Notes under the pieces: generated by a model
The model's database searches: none
What the model saw: only the letters and a program-made list of their open reading frames with translations
What the model was told of the DNA's origin: nothing
NCBI GenBank assembly: GCA_013399305.1
Contig: VXAI01000049.1
Location: 1,909,472 to 1,973,471 of the forward strand
Length of the DNA stretch: 64,000 nucleotides
Source: Rostratula benghalensis
Taxonomy: Eukaryota > Chordata > Aves > Charadriiformes > Rostratulidae
Reading direction: 5' to 3'
Position numbers and translations under genes: made by a program
Shown: positions 35,796 through 48,946 of the stretch, one piece after another
Layout: each line of letters starts with the position of its first letter
Numbering within the stretch: position 1 is the first letter of the stretch

Positions 35796-38700
35796 AAAAC
35801 TGTGGTATACTAGAGAAGATTCTGGATGTGCAGGAAAGAAAGGGGGAACGAAGTAGAATTCCTAACCTTTGGAATTTGCTGACTTTGGTACTTATTTGCA
35901 GTTTTGATGCTATACCAACACCAGCTTCCCAACAGGCGTGTGCGATGTGCACTGTGCAAATGCAAGGAGGCGTGGAGTTATCGGACACGTACTCCCACAC
36001 AGTGATAGACTTTGTCTTCCACTCCAAGCCACGTGGGGATTCCCCACGCTAAACATATGCTAAGCAGGAAGGTCAGCTGAAGGAAGAGAAACCTCACCTC
36101 ATGGCAGTTTCTTCCCTTGGCCTTTTAACCTGGTGTTATCAGATGAGCAGGGATTGCTTATTAGGAGGTTTTTGTGTAGTGTCTATCATAATGAAGGTAT
36201 ATATTAAAATAAATACTGCTTACAATACAGAAATTGCAAGTATATCCGAAGAAAGGCCATGTGCTTTATACTCGCTGTGTCCAAAAATGCAACTCCATAT
36301 TCCTGGAAGTTCAAAGCAAAGGCTGCAAAAAGACCCCCATACAACAAGAGACAATGTTTGGCTTTCTATCTTAGTCCAGCCTCCTTGTTTTACTCTAAAA
36401 TCATCACGAAATGAAAAAGTAACGAGAGCCTTCATAGTTAGCAGTGTTACATTGGCACTGGTTCTTCATAACTATCAAATAGGCCCCTAGATTTCCAGTG
36501 GTTCATTTGTACCAGGAACAGTTCTTACTAAGCTGGTAGAAACATCTGCCTGAAGGGCTTTTGCAATCCTTCACAGTCTCCCTCCAGGGAACGTGAAATA
36601 AAAGAAAGCTGGGCTGGTATCACCCCTCGCTTCGTTGGAACAGTGGACAACCAACTGAAAAAGAAATCTACCCCTGTTATCACACACATTTTTAAATGTA
36701 TAAAGGTACATAATGGCCAAAAGACTTCTAGGGTGGTCTGTTCAGCTGTTAAGGGCCAGCATGGCACTGACACTGGCGTGGCAAACACCACCAGGCTGAG
36801 AGCACCGAGGAGCAGATCCTGCACAAGGTGACTCTGCCCTGCCCCCACGCTTTCCGTCAGGTCTTTCTGTCAAAATGAAGTGCTTTAGAGACCATTCTCT
36901 CCCTTCCACCCTGAAAGCTGCCAGCATGTGCAAAGGAGCTCCAGAGCTCCCCAGCCCATAGGGTGCTGCAGAGAGGACGGGGAAGGGAATCACCTTCTGG
37001 TTTCAGGAACAGCCCTTCCACTGGCACGTTTAATAACCTTTCTGGTTTGTGTGTTCAGATAGGAAAGCTTTCACTTTAATGTATAATTTATGTAACAGAG
37101 GAAAAAATGTGCTCTGACAAATTAGTCTTCTCAAAAAACAAGAGTTCAACTATTGGGGAAGGAGGGGATACATCTTGCACTACGCTCCTTGAGAGAGTTT
37201 AAATACTGTATGCCAGAAATTATCCTCTTTGAGCTTCGCTGACCTTTGATCTGAAGAACTCATTGGCCTTGCTGCTCTGGGGAATTATCCTTTGAAATCA
37301 GTTACTCATTTTGGAGCTCAGATGGAATGGGGAAATCTGGTGATCTCATCCTGATGTCAAGTTTCATTCAGCAAAGAAAAATGCAATCTAAATGAGGAAA
37401 CTTTAAAGGGGAATATGGAGGCATTAAAATAATATTTACGAGTGATCAAATGATGTGTCTATGCATATATCCTCAGGTGCCACATCCAAACCCTACAAAC
37501 ATTTAAAAATACATGCTGGAGTAGGACTGTTTTGTCTGAGAAGTTCAAGTGTTTGGTATCTTGTTTCTATACTTAGTTTTGACTATTGACACGCGCTCCA
37601 TTTCATGAAGGATACAAACACATGCTGAACCTACTTATAAATAAAATGAGAGTGTCTGCCTGGGACAGTTAAAACTGGCAGCCTACAAACAGAGATCCAC
37701 CCGTGAGCCCGTGCCAAGGTTCAGATATATTCACAATGTGAACTTCCTTTCAGCTCTGCCAATGATATTAAACCAGACCAGACAAGATAGCTATCTCAAA
37801 GGAGTGTGGAGAATTAATAGACTTGTGTTTCCAAAGTCCAGGCCACCACAAATAGGTCCACATACAATATATCATCTATGCAAAAATACTTCCTTACCTC
37901 CCCACTCAGATAACAAGTCCTGACAAAAAGAATGTGCCAGAGAGACGAATACACAGAGAAACCTACCCTTGTTGTGGGAATCCACAACTGGAGGGGAAAA
38001 AATAAAAAGTATATTTATTGCTTCTCAAGGGAATAACCATATGCTCTCAAAACCAATGTTCCCCACAGAATGTTTCATGAATTGAAATACTGCATATGTT
38101 TTCTTTATGATGTTCTTTTTTTCTTGTTCGTTATTAATGGTCTTGTATTCACTTCTATAACCTTAAGACGCTATAAAAATGCGTCTGGACAATATTTGAA
38201 ATTGGAAAGACAATAAAGGAAAAATATTAACTTGGAAAAATTGTGAAATACCATTCTTTCATGAAAAACAAACTGACTGGCTTAAGTGTACTAGCAGATG
38301 TTTCTCTCTAAGATTGTTAATTACTACCACCCAATTGCTCATAATTGAGCTGGGGGAGGAAGAGAAGAGGAGAATGAACACCAGTTTAAAGGTATTAAGA
38401 CTCATCCCTGAAGAATTATGTCTTTTTTTTTTCCAGAGGTTTATTCATTCCTAAGAAAAGAAGGGGTAATAATTCCAACTGCTCCTTAGAAATCACCAAA
38501 AAATCCCAGAAATGAGGTAAAAGTGATTGCTGTGGTGCATGTACTGAGTGAGCATACAACACTAAGCTTCACACATCCAAACCATTCTTCACTGACCTCC
38601 ATCTCACATCTGAGAATACAGAGGAAAAAACAGAGAGCCAAAATAGAGTTGCAGTCAGATTCAAACATGACTGTTTAAGCTTTCACCCTCACTCAGGTGG

Positions 38701-40399
38701 CTTGTCATTTCAGATTTCTCAAAGCCTCACTCAAGCAAAGCACCGCGCTCTCTAACAGATGGTCTTCCTTCTCAAAGGACAGTTTCACTCTACCTTTCAC
38801 TTGTACTTAGCATTGTAATCAGGTGGATGAAGAGGATCTTGTGGCCAGATACAGAAATGCATGCAACTCTTGTGAACATTCAGGTCTAAGTTCCAGCTAC
38901 CAAGTCCAAGTTTGCCCAGCAGCCAGGAGAACTCAGGCTTGAGATGAACTACTTCAGAGGCCCTTGGGGATGACAACCATTCCAAAAGGTATGTGATGGA
39001 TGCCAGGCCCTTTAACTCAGAAAGCAGAGCTATGGGAGAAGCTATGCAATTCCAGTGATAAATTATGACTGGACATCACAATTATCTTAACGTCAGGGCC
39101 ATTACTGTGTAATTTTTGAAAGAAAGCAGAGTAAAGGTAAAATTGGAGGATTGACAAAAATGCCACCTATGAACGTCAGCATCTGGTATAGATGAAACCA
39201 AACCCTTTGAAGTGAAATACTATTAGCCTTCCCCTCAAGTTGGACAGCCTGGGTTCCACAGCAATTCTTTAAAACTGCTACTAGAAACAAAGGGACAGAA
39301 TTATCAGTACGTGGGGAAAAAAACCTAAACCACAGACTAGAACCCGAGACTTGTGGGGGAGTAGGATAAAAGGAAAATTAAAAAATGCTTAGATGTATCA
39401 TGGAGATGAAGTCATAAGCGCTTCTGTAACTGCTCAAACTGAACTTCAGTAGCAATGTTGGACTGGTGGAATTGTGTGCCAAAGAGCTGGTCCAACCAAG
39501 CCCAGTAGTAAAATTCCTGCTGACGACAATAAGGTAAGGGGTTTATTTCTAATTTACAGATCCAGCTGATACAGCAGAACTTAAAGTCAGAGACGATGAG
39601 GACCAAACAGATAGAAAGAGAATTAATTGTGTTATTTTTCCTGACATCTCTGATGTCAACATTATGTGGTTCTGTCAACATTTTTTTCATTGCAAATCGG
39701 GTTTGACAAACATAACTGACATTCTTTGCTGACTGCATGACTACGAGAACAATAACAACAATGTTTTAAAGTCCAAATCGAGAAGTCATCCTTTAATTAA
39801 CAATTACATTCACATTCAGATCTCACTTTTAAGTTCTCCTGGAGGCCACGGATTAAGAAATACCACCCTCATTAAGCAGACTTTTTGGTTCTATTCCACA
39901 GAGTTGATTGAAACAAATCTCCAACGGAGATAACTTTGCTGAAGAAAGGTTCTCTTCTCCAGTGGCAAATGAAGATGGGCAGAACAGGAGCAGGCAGGGA
40001 GTAACATTCCTGTTCCACCAGCACCAGAGTAAGTGCACAGGAAAACGGGCTCGTCCTGGGTCAGTGCCCAACGCGTGTATTCAGCTTTCTCTGGCTGAAA
40101 GCTGAAGGCGGTGAATTAGACACACCCTTCAAAACAACAAAGATCAAGCCATCTTCTCTGAAATTTACTGTAGGGAAATTAATTGTCCATTTTAAGTCCA
40201 GTGGGAGAAGTCAAAACCAATTTAGCAAGAGCCGCGCTAGCAGTGCTTTGTACTGGGATGGATATTTCAACCTAAAAGTATGAAGAGAAATCATGTTCTT
40301 CTATTTCACTGTTTCCTGTTGATGGACATGATGCAAATGAAAGGTTCGACTGCACACCACAGAGTGGGAAAAAAAGATTCCTGATGGAAGGACGGGAGG

Positions 40400-40480
40400 T
40401 GTCCCCACCCAGGGCAAAGCAGGGTGGAACCTGATGATCTTTAAGGTCCCTTCCAACTCTAACTGTTCTATGATTCAATG
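40400..40480 (+). mobile_element. CR1 LINE 3' terminal scrap
   Basis: GTCCCCACCCAGGGCAAAGC, then ATCTTTAAGGTCCCTTCCAA and CTCTAACTGTTCTATGATTC match the extreme 3' end of avian CR1. Only about 80 bp remains. Confidence 0.85.
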
Positions 40481-41400
40481 TCACAATTTCTACTGCCAGC
40501 ACCCGACCAGGGAGAAACAGTCAGGCACAGGACAAAGGGGGAGTGACTCAGACCATGTGATGGCTTGCAAAAAAACCCCAACAAAAATAGACAAAACAAA
40601 GTATGTTTTAATCATTCAGGCATCAGTTAATGATTCTAACTGACAAGTCACCACCAGGACTCTGGGGAATTGCTAAACTGAAATTTACTCAAAAGTTCAT
40701 ATGACATTTTCCCTCCTAAATAAAAACCAGTCAAACTTCAAGGTCTGTGCAACACCAACTCCCTTAAAGCTTCAGTTCCTTTTGCCAGTCCAAATAATTT
40801 GCCATATGTAAGCAGAAGTATTTCCAAGCCTTGACACAGAACCACTGGTTTCTGTCTAGGTCTGGTGGGGGCTTATTTTGGTGGGGGTTTTTTTTGGCTG
40901 TTAGGTTTTAGCGGGGAAAGGTTTTATTGTCTCCTTGTGAAAAAAAGGTTTGTTCTAAAGATGCAGATACAAAGCACAATCCGGTCTCTCTCTGCTAGCA
41001 AGGGTGTAACTCATGCATGCTTAAACACTAAACCTAGATTTCTCACACTCTCGCTGGAGTGAATTTGCTGAAGGGAGGGAGTTTGCTGAATTTTGCCAGA
41101 TTACGATTCCCTTTTCCAATTAGTTCCCCAACTGGCTGTATTTCATCAACAGCAACTGCCAGATTAAATGCCTTACTTGACCATCTTCACCCAATACACT
41201 TTGATCTTCAGTTCTCAAGCTTCAAAATACCTTTTGGATGAAGATCAGACAGCACTAAACAGAATTACTAATTAATTAAGCAAAGTTAAATTTTAAACAC
41301 TGTTTGTTGTGTTAGCCAAATGCCTGAACAGAACAGTCTTTTTTTTCCCTTCCTCATTGGAGATCAAAGAAGATCGTTTCTCCCTCCCCTCCCCTATCTT

Positions 41401-41423
41401 AAAAAAAAAAAAAAAAGGGGGGG
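41401..41423. repeat. Poly(A) followed by poly(G)
   Basis: Sixteen A then seven G on the plus strand. Confidence 0.9.
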
Positions 41424-44183
41424 ATGGTGGAGAAAAAGAAGGGGGGTGATGTGGAGAATCTCCATAAGCTCTGGTCAGAATAGTTCAGGATGATACCTGC
41501 AGCAGCAAAATTTGTGTTTGATCAATGGGCATATCAAAAGCCACATTAACACAACGCAATCTGCTGTAACTATCTGTATCATTTAACATGGGAAAGTACT
41601 TCTTAAGTGAAAACTGTCACGGTCATATGGACCACTTACCACTTTCTAACAGCATTGTGTGTCCCTGGAGCTCTAAACGGGGCTGCGAAGTGATGAATTC
41701 TGTTGCAACAGATGGGGACACCAACTGATCATTTGTGACTTAAAGCAAAAGAGAGACCTCTCTTCTCTGAAGATGGCCATACACCAATTTTGGTTAGCAA
41801 CTGATAACAATTTTTCTTTTTATAAATCCCCTCTCAGTGTAAGTTGCAGATATGTGCGTTCACATAGGATTTTCTATCTCAAATTTTCTTTGTCACTTCG
41901 GATTTTTTTCCCCGAGATTCACATGGGAAGAAAAAAAACACCACCCAGCCAGCCAGCCACTATATAACCCTTTATTCAAATGAAGGCTGAGTAGTTAGTG
42001 TTATTAATAATGTAGGCTTTGATACCAACTCGCTCCCATCTAACTTAGGTGTTCAGTGGGAAAATCATGTTTCCACCACCTTTGCTATGATAACGGGGCC
42101 TGTAAAGGTATATGAGCTGTAACATTCATTTCACCAGAATTGTTTCTCACGAGGAAGAATGTCACTCTGACCTTCACAAAGCTGGTCTTTTACAGAGAGT
42201 GATGTTTTGGTCCTGTACTGCTACGTTATTTTGGCTGTGATGAACCAGTTGCACATCTGACAACTCTCTCATAGTCAACGTTCAGTGGTAGGTTCAGTGT
42301 TCCCACCCTCAGAGCCTCACAGGTTACTCCGAGGGGTGGGGGAGAATGGAGATCGATCCCCAAGACAACTGAAAAGCCATATAGTGACTAATAGTCCAGC
42401 ATATTCATGTGCAGGCACAAGCGTACATCTCTTTCCCTTGTTTATACATGGTGAGGAATGGTACGGAGGTGACACATCACATACTGCAAAGTATGCAGAG
42501 AAATAAAATTCAGCAAGGCTTGACCCAGCCACCTTTATTTGAAGCCTAGAGAGCACAGAGGATCGCACAAGAAGCAGCAACTTCCACAGAGCAAATGCAG
42601 GTAATTGCTCACCATTTTTAATAAATGTAGTGAAGGCTAAAGACCACAGCCAGAGATGGAAGCCCACAGTGCTATGTACTGCTCAAAATGCAGAGGAGAT
42701 GGTTTGGGGCACATTAAGGGAGAAACAAGCCCTTCCTATTGCTCTAGAGAGCTCGTGAGTTTTGCAACTCAAGATTCAGCTTCCCCCTTTGGTGGAAAAC
42801 CCCGCAATATCCTTCTAGACAGTATCATTGTGAATTTTTATTCAAATGTAGCATCTCGAAACCCAGGAGGCAACGCCTACTTGTTAGTGAGGCCTGGGCA
42901 GCCACCTCCACAAGTGCCCAGCACAGCTCCCCAAGGGTCCTGCATCTGAACATCCTTCCACAGGAGGATGGCTCCACCCTCTGTGAAGGCTCATTGAAAT
43001 AACAAGCCAAGGGCAGGCAGCTCCAGGCTTTACCTTCATGCCTCCCAAATCCTCAGGAGGGACTGTAACTCCCTCCTAAATAAATCTTCTGCAGACAGAG
43101 CTCAGGGCAGCCTTGCCTCCCCTTGGCCAGCCCCGGCCATGGGGCACAGCAAAGCGCCCCGCTCCTCCAGAGCCCTGTGAAAATTCTTTGGGTAACAGCT
43201 CTTCTACTTCTGGATATTTTGTTTTGCAACTATTCCTTTCCTCTCTTTTTGTTACCCTTACAGTTTTAAATCCTTTTCGGTACAAAGTTGAGCACTTTGT
43301 ATGACATGTTTTACTGGTGAAAGGACCTGGATTGCTGGATCAGATTTCTAAAGCAAGAAAAAACTGATTACTGGTACTTTTATTTCTTTGGTAGGCTGGG
43401 GGTTGGGACTTTCCATCTAACAAGAGCAGCTGGACTCCGAGCTCTTTCAAGAGTAGAAATGTTGCTTCAGGTTCATTTCCACAACCCCATAGTGCTGCAT
43501 TTATTATTTGCTTTTACTCACAAACTAGTTGTGGTTACCAAAAAAAACCCCAAAAACCCCTCTTCCAAACAAATGACATTTTATCTTTTTCTCCACGGGA
43601 GAATAAGGTTGACTGCTACTTGTGCTTTGAGGTTTGGATATGATTGAGATGAAACATCTGTTAAGAAAAAAGGTGTGGGGGGGACTTTTTTCTGCTAAAA
43701 ATATCATGCCTTTTTTTTTTTTCTTTTCCACCGAACTTGAAACATGTGATGAAATTCAACTTTTAAAATATAACCCTGGAGCTACTTGAAACTATAAAAG
43801 TCTCCTCAGTATCTGAGGCAAGTCAGAATTTCCACTGTTCAAGCTGGGCTTTTATGAAGAGCAGACTTTAGAAAAAGCTGTAATCTGTCTAGGTAACAAA
43901 GGGCACTTGTTCTGCCTGGTGAGGTAAAACTTTGGGTTTCTGTAGCTACTGCGGCAGAAGTGGAGTTGCAGCACACAAAAGCACCCTGACTGGTACACAC
44001 TTTGGAATTTGGAACAGCAACTGGCCAAAGCAATATGCTTTTCACTCAAATTGCCTCCCTAGGTCAGCGTGTACGCGCTTGTGTATTTGTAAGGTTGAGC
44101 AGGTTGAGAGGTTGTTGTGTCTGAACCATCCAGCCCGAAGGTTCAGGCATCTCTCCAGCTTTTACCTATGTAGCCCTCCACAT

Positions 44184-44713
44184 AGCATCATAGACTGGTT
44201 AGAGTTGGAAGGGACCTTAAAGATCACCAAGTTCCAACCCCCCTGCCCTGGGCAGGGACACCTCCCACCAGACCAGGTTGCTCCAAGCCCCATCCAGCCT
44301 GGCCTTGAACCCCTCCAGGGATGGGGCAGCCACAGCTTCTCAGGGCAACCCGTTCCAGTGTTTCACCACCTTCACAGGAAACAATTTCTTTCTGGTATCT
44401 CATCTAAATCTCCCTTCTTCCAATTTAAAGCCATTACCCCTTGTCCTGTCACTGCACTTCCTGACAGAGTCCCTCCCCAGCTCTCCTGTAGCTCCCTTCA
44501 GACACTGGGAGGCTGCTATGAGGTCTCCCCAGAGCCTTCTCCTCTCCAGTCTGAACAACCCCAGCTCCCTCAGCCTGTCCTCATAGCAGAGCTGCTCCAG
44601 CCCTCCCAGCATCTTTGTGGCCCTCCGCTGGACCCATTTCAACAGATCCATGTCCTATCTATATTGACAACTCCAGAGGTGGACACAGTGCTCCAGGTGG
44701 GGTCTCACAAGCG
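44184..44713 (-). mobile_element. CR1 LINE, 3' 530 bp, minus strand, young copy
   Basis: The plus strand starts with the reverse complement of the CR1 end (CATAGACTGGTTAGAGTTGG, then AAGGGACCTTAAAGATCACC). On the minus strand an open frame encodes the C-terminal end of the CR1 reverse transcriptase polyprotein, including [34 protein letters not shown] and the RRATKM lead-in. It is 5'-truncated and cannot move on its own. It is very similar to the copy at 58251-58702. A 262-codon plus-strand frame across it is an antisense artefact. Confidence 0.95.
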
Positions 44714-45222
44714 TATATAAAACAATGGCTCCTAAGTTCCAGCCCAGAAACACAAGAACAGTTTAATCCTGTCATAAAACTGTATCCTCACAGGAGGCAC
44801 TCTGGGATATGAAATCCCAAGAGGCAGCAGAACAGGGCTTTAGAGGAGCATGCGCGTGGGATCGAAACAAAAGCCTCCTGCAGAAAGCTACCAAGAACCC
44901 AGCAAAGGGAGTGCTCAAACTCAGTTGCCTGGATACATCAAGGTCAAGTCAAATGCAAGACAACTGGCAACTTCAGGAATATTCAGGAAGTGCAGCAGGA
45001 TATATTGCCTATTAAATGCAGTATTCAAGGTTTCTAAAAATGAATGTAACGTTTCATGGAAAGGCAAGGGATTTGAAACAAATATATTGTCTTCTGAAAC
45101 AGCAAGGGCCAAAACGTCTTTCAGTTACAAGAGCATGAAACTGGAATAATTCCATGAACACCAGCATAAATTATCTGGCCCCAAATCTTTGCCTGGAAAT
45201 ATGCTCTAGTTTCACATGGATT

Positions 45223-45242
45223 AAAAAAAAAAAAAAAAAAAA
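45223..45242. repeat. Poly(A) run, 20 bp
   Basis: Uninterrupted A on the plus strand inside the 19.7 kb NKD1 intron. Confidence 0.9.
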
Positions 45243-48200
45243 GGAAAGTCACAAGAGAGTCAGAGAAGAATGGCATTTTGACTCAGTTTTCAAAAACATG
45301 TTTAATAAAACCTCCACGAACTGTGGTCAAAGCTACAAGAAAAATAACTGGTAATAATCGTTGCTGGGAAATTAAAAGTAGAAAAGGACCTTTGTTCTTC
45401 AAGTAGAATAAATGAAACCACTGGTATTCATCATGTTTCCAGAGAGATTGTTTTCAAACTCCTGACTTGTTCCCATATTTCATTCTTTGTTCTTGGTGGT
45501 GGATGTCCTGGGGCAAAGTTCAAGTGGGTTTTCATCCTGCTGCACACGTACATTAAGGCAGCCCTATCTCTGTACCATACACTACTACATCACCTCTCTC
45601 TCACAAGTCCACCAGCTTGCCAGGGTGTATCTGATGGCAGACCCTGCCTCCCAGATCAGTCACCACTGCAGAGGCAGGAGAGCAAGACACAAAGGCAGAT
45701 GGGACCGGCTGTAACCCAGCCATCTTGGGTGGTGGTAAAGGTTGGAGAGGTGTACCCAGGTGGTGGGCACCCAGTGTGGAGTCCTGGTGGTGCAGGAGTG
45801 CACCAGCTGTTCCTGTGCACTCAGTGTGACTGTCACCCAGCCTGAGCTGGACCAACAGCTCACCCAGAAGTGCCTACACACGCTACAGCTCCTTCCTCCT
45901 CTGAATCGTAACGTTGACAGCCCAAGGGAAACGCCAATGACCAAGACTGATTTGGTGAGTGCTGATTACTGAGGTGCAGCCCTTTCAAACCTCACGGACA
46001 GATCATCAGCCTCATATCGCTGGCACCCATTTCTTGCCCCATTATCTCAGTAGCATTACTAGGTGGCTTCCCCTCACTGGTGTGAGCAACCAGCTGGGTG
46101 CCACAGTCTGATGCCTAAGTGCCACCATGATGCTTCGCTCACCTGCAGGTTGTGGAAGGCAAATGCAAGAGCCTTCCTCCCTTTGCTGACACCTCCCTGA
46201 GTACTTTTGCACTTGAATTGCCCTGCTTCCCACATGGAATGCACTCTGATTGTCTGCCCCTTAGGTGCTACAAAGGAAGCAGCTTGATGGATTTGTAGAC
46301 CTAGGTTTTCAATAGCTGCACCCACAGGTGACTCTCTGCCTCATAGCAGACAAGGTCATGACTACCCCAGAGCTGAGAGTAAATCAATATGAAAAGTTGC
46401 CCGTCTTAGGTAGAAGGGAAGAGTATGGAAAACCAGTATCATTATAAATACCAAGTATGAACATAATATTAAAGCTTCCCATGTTTAAGGTGCTCATGAG
46501 GATCAACCCTATGCTTTTTTGAGGTGCTTGTTCACCTCCCTTTTCATTACCTTAGTTTTCTACTGAAATATTTTTTTAATATACATTATACACAATTAAA
46601 TTAACATTTGGCTTTTGTCACCATGAAGAACAGAGACCACTTGTAAGCTTGGAAGGTTTTCTTGTGTATTACACTTTGAAACCCTCTCCCTCTCATACTG
46701 TAAGGGACAGACGTAGATGCAGGAAATCCCAGGCTCTGTCCTCAGCTCTGCTATTGTGTCCCTGAACCAAACACACAAATCGCTTGTGTCCAGGCACAAC
46801 AACTTTCCAGCTGTGCAAAATGATCTGAATACAGAGATTAATGTGAAGTTATTACTTAGAGCACATATGATCTTCCCAGTCCAATGCAGAGGATTAATAA
46901 ACCAGAACAAAACTCTCTAAACTGTAGACAAAACACATCATCTATCAAAGCCCGTTAGGCAGCACCAGTAGGAGCTGGTGGGTTGTCAGCTGAAGAGAGC
47001 AACACCCTACACGCAGCCCAGCACATACCCTCGGCGCAGCAGCAGCTCAGCCTGAGGAGGAAAGCTCACCCTCTGAGGTGACATAACAGCCCACTTTTCA
47101 CTGCCTTTCTGTGCTCCGCTTGCCAACATGGGTGGGAGCTGTTAGACGCTGTAAAGGTCTGTTTGGAAACACCTGGAGACCACTAACTCATTACACACAG
47201 CCCATGGACAACCATTGGATGGCAACAGTCTTTCATCACTGCTGACCTGGCTGCACTTGAAACAGCAGCTCTAGAAGAGAAAGCTTCTGATCCAAATACC
47301 AACCCCCCTCAACTGGAACAGCTAATGTTAAGAAACACTTGTACAATTTTATAATTTTTTTTTTTTTTAAAGTGCCTTATGCCATAAGATTTTCCTCCCA
47401 CTCATGGCAAACAGCCTACCTGCTTCTTATAATTTCCTGGATCTGTGCATGACCACAGGAAAACTTCTGCTAATCCTACCAGTCTCATGTTCTTTGGTGA
47501 CTTTTGTTCCAACTGCCAAACTAAGCAGTTTTCTCTTGGCACTCTCCACTGCTCCCTCTTTCTCCCCTCTCCCCCCGCCCCATGTTTTTTGGTACTCCTT
47601 CCAATTCCCAGTAACCAGCTTATCAGCCTCCAGCCCCGGCAGGGAGTAGCTGTTTGTCAGATAAGGATAGCTGGTCACCCTGAAGCTGAAGATATTTTTC
47701 AGAGTTGTTTCATGTCATATTGAGTAGTAGGAAAGGGAACAGCAAAAACCTCTTGCCAGCCAAAAAAAATACAGCCAGTGAGCCAGGGATCACCAGTCTG
47801 AGGTGATCACATAGCACATACTGGGCTACAGCAGATCTATGGTAAGGGCATAGGATTAGCAAGAAGTCATTAAAACGCAGAGTTCTCATACAACATCCTA
47901 GAATGCTGACCACGGGAGCACTTCTAAGGTAGAACTATCAGAACTCTGTTTGCAGTGTCGGAAGAACCTGACAGAGAAGGGACCTCCATTTTCTGCAGAG
48001 CACCAAGCCTGCAGTTCTAGGCAGGGAATAACAACGATGGTGAGATAAAGCAACTTCACCCGTGTACAAGATGCAATCTATGTCTTTTCCATAAAAACAC
48101 TGGAATTTCACATACATAATACACATTAAATTATTTAAGCTCTACAAAATCAATGAAATGACCATCATAACTGAAGGCATTAACTAGAATGGAGCATGCA

Positions 48201-48449
48201 GTTTGAAATAACTGCCTTTTGTTACCCATTCATAGCTCAGTAGGCTGAGCTATGTGAATAAATTCACAATACATGAATTTATTACAGTGAAGAGATTGTC
48301 AAAGTATGGTAACAAAGTGATGCACAGGCAAATAGAAGGTTTAGCTAAAACTAATTAAAATGCTTGCTCAAGTTTTCCATTGCTGAAAAGTTTAAAATAA
48401 ATTTGGGCCACCCTTCCCCTGAGCTGCCAATCCAACAGATACTTGCCCC

Positions 48450-48946
48450 AACTGGACCACTGTGTCCAGTTCTGGGCTCCCCAGTTGAAGAAGGACAGGG
48501 AACTACTGGAGAGGGTACAGCAAAGTGCTATGGAGATGATTAGGGGCCTGGAGCATCTCTCTTATGAGGGAAGACTTGGGTCTTTTTAGTCTGGAGAAGA
48601 CTGGGGGGGGGGAAACTGATCAACACCTATAAATAATTAATGGATGGGTGTCAGGAGGATGGGGCCAGTCTTTTTTTCAGTGGTAACCAGTGAGAGGAAA
48701 TGGGCACAAACTAGAACATAAGAAGTTCCACCTAAACACGAGGAGGAACTTCTTCCCTTTGAGGGTGGCAGAGCCCTGGCAGAGGCTGCCCAGAGAGGTG
48801 GTGGAGTCTCTGTCCTCTGGAGACATTCAAACCCCACCTGGACTCATTCCTGTGCAACCTGCTCTGGGTGGACCTGCTTTGCCAGAGAGGGTTGGACTAG
48901 ATGATCTCCAGAGGTCCCTTCCCCTCCCATAGCATTCTGTGATCCT
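48450..48946 (+). mobile_element. CR1 LINE 3' fragment, about 500 bp
   Basis: It reads through the C-terminal coding part and 3' UTR of CR1: ACTGTGTCCAGTTCTGGGCT, CTGGAGCATCTCTCTTATGA, a degraded central part with a G10 run at 48604, CACGAGGAGGAACTTCTTCC, GGTTGGACTAGATGATCTCC and AGCATTCTGTGATCC at the end. The reading frame is broken. Confidence 0.93.

Noticed and set aside
43932..44720. 262-codon plus-strand open frame
   Set aside because: It is the antisense of the CR1 LINE at 44184-44713; the coding sense of the element is on the minus strand.
48637..48932. Open frames on both strands
   Set aside because: They fall inside the CR1 fragment at 48450-48946; the plus frame is a remnant of the element, not a host gene.
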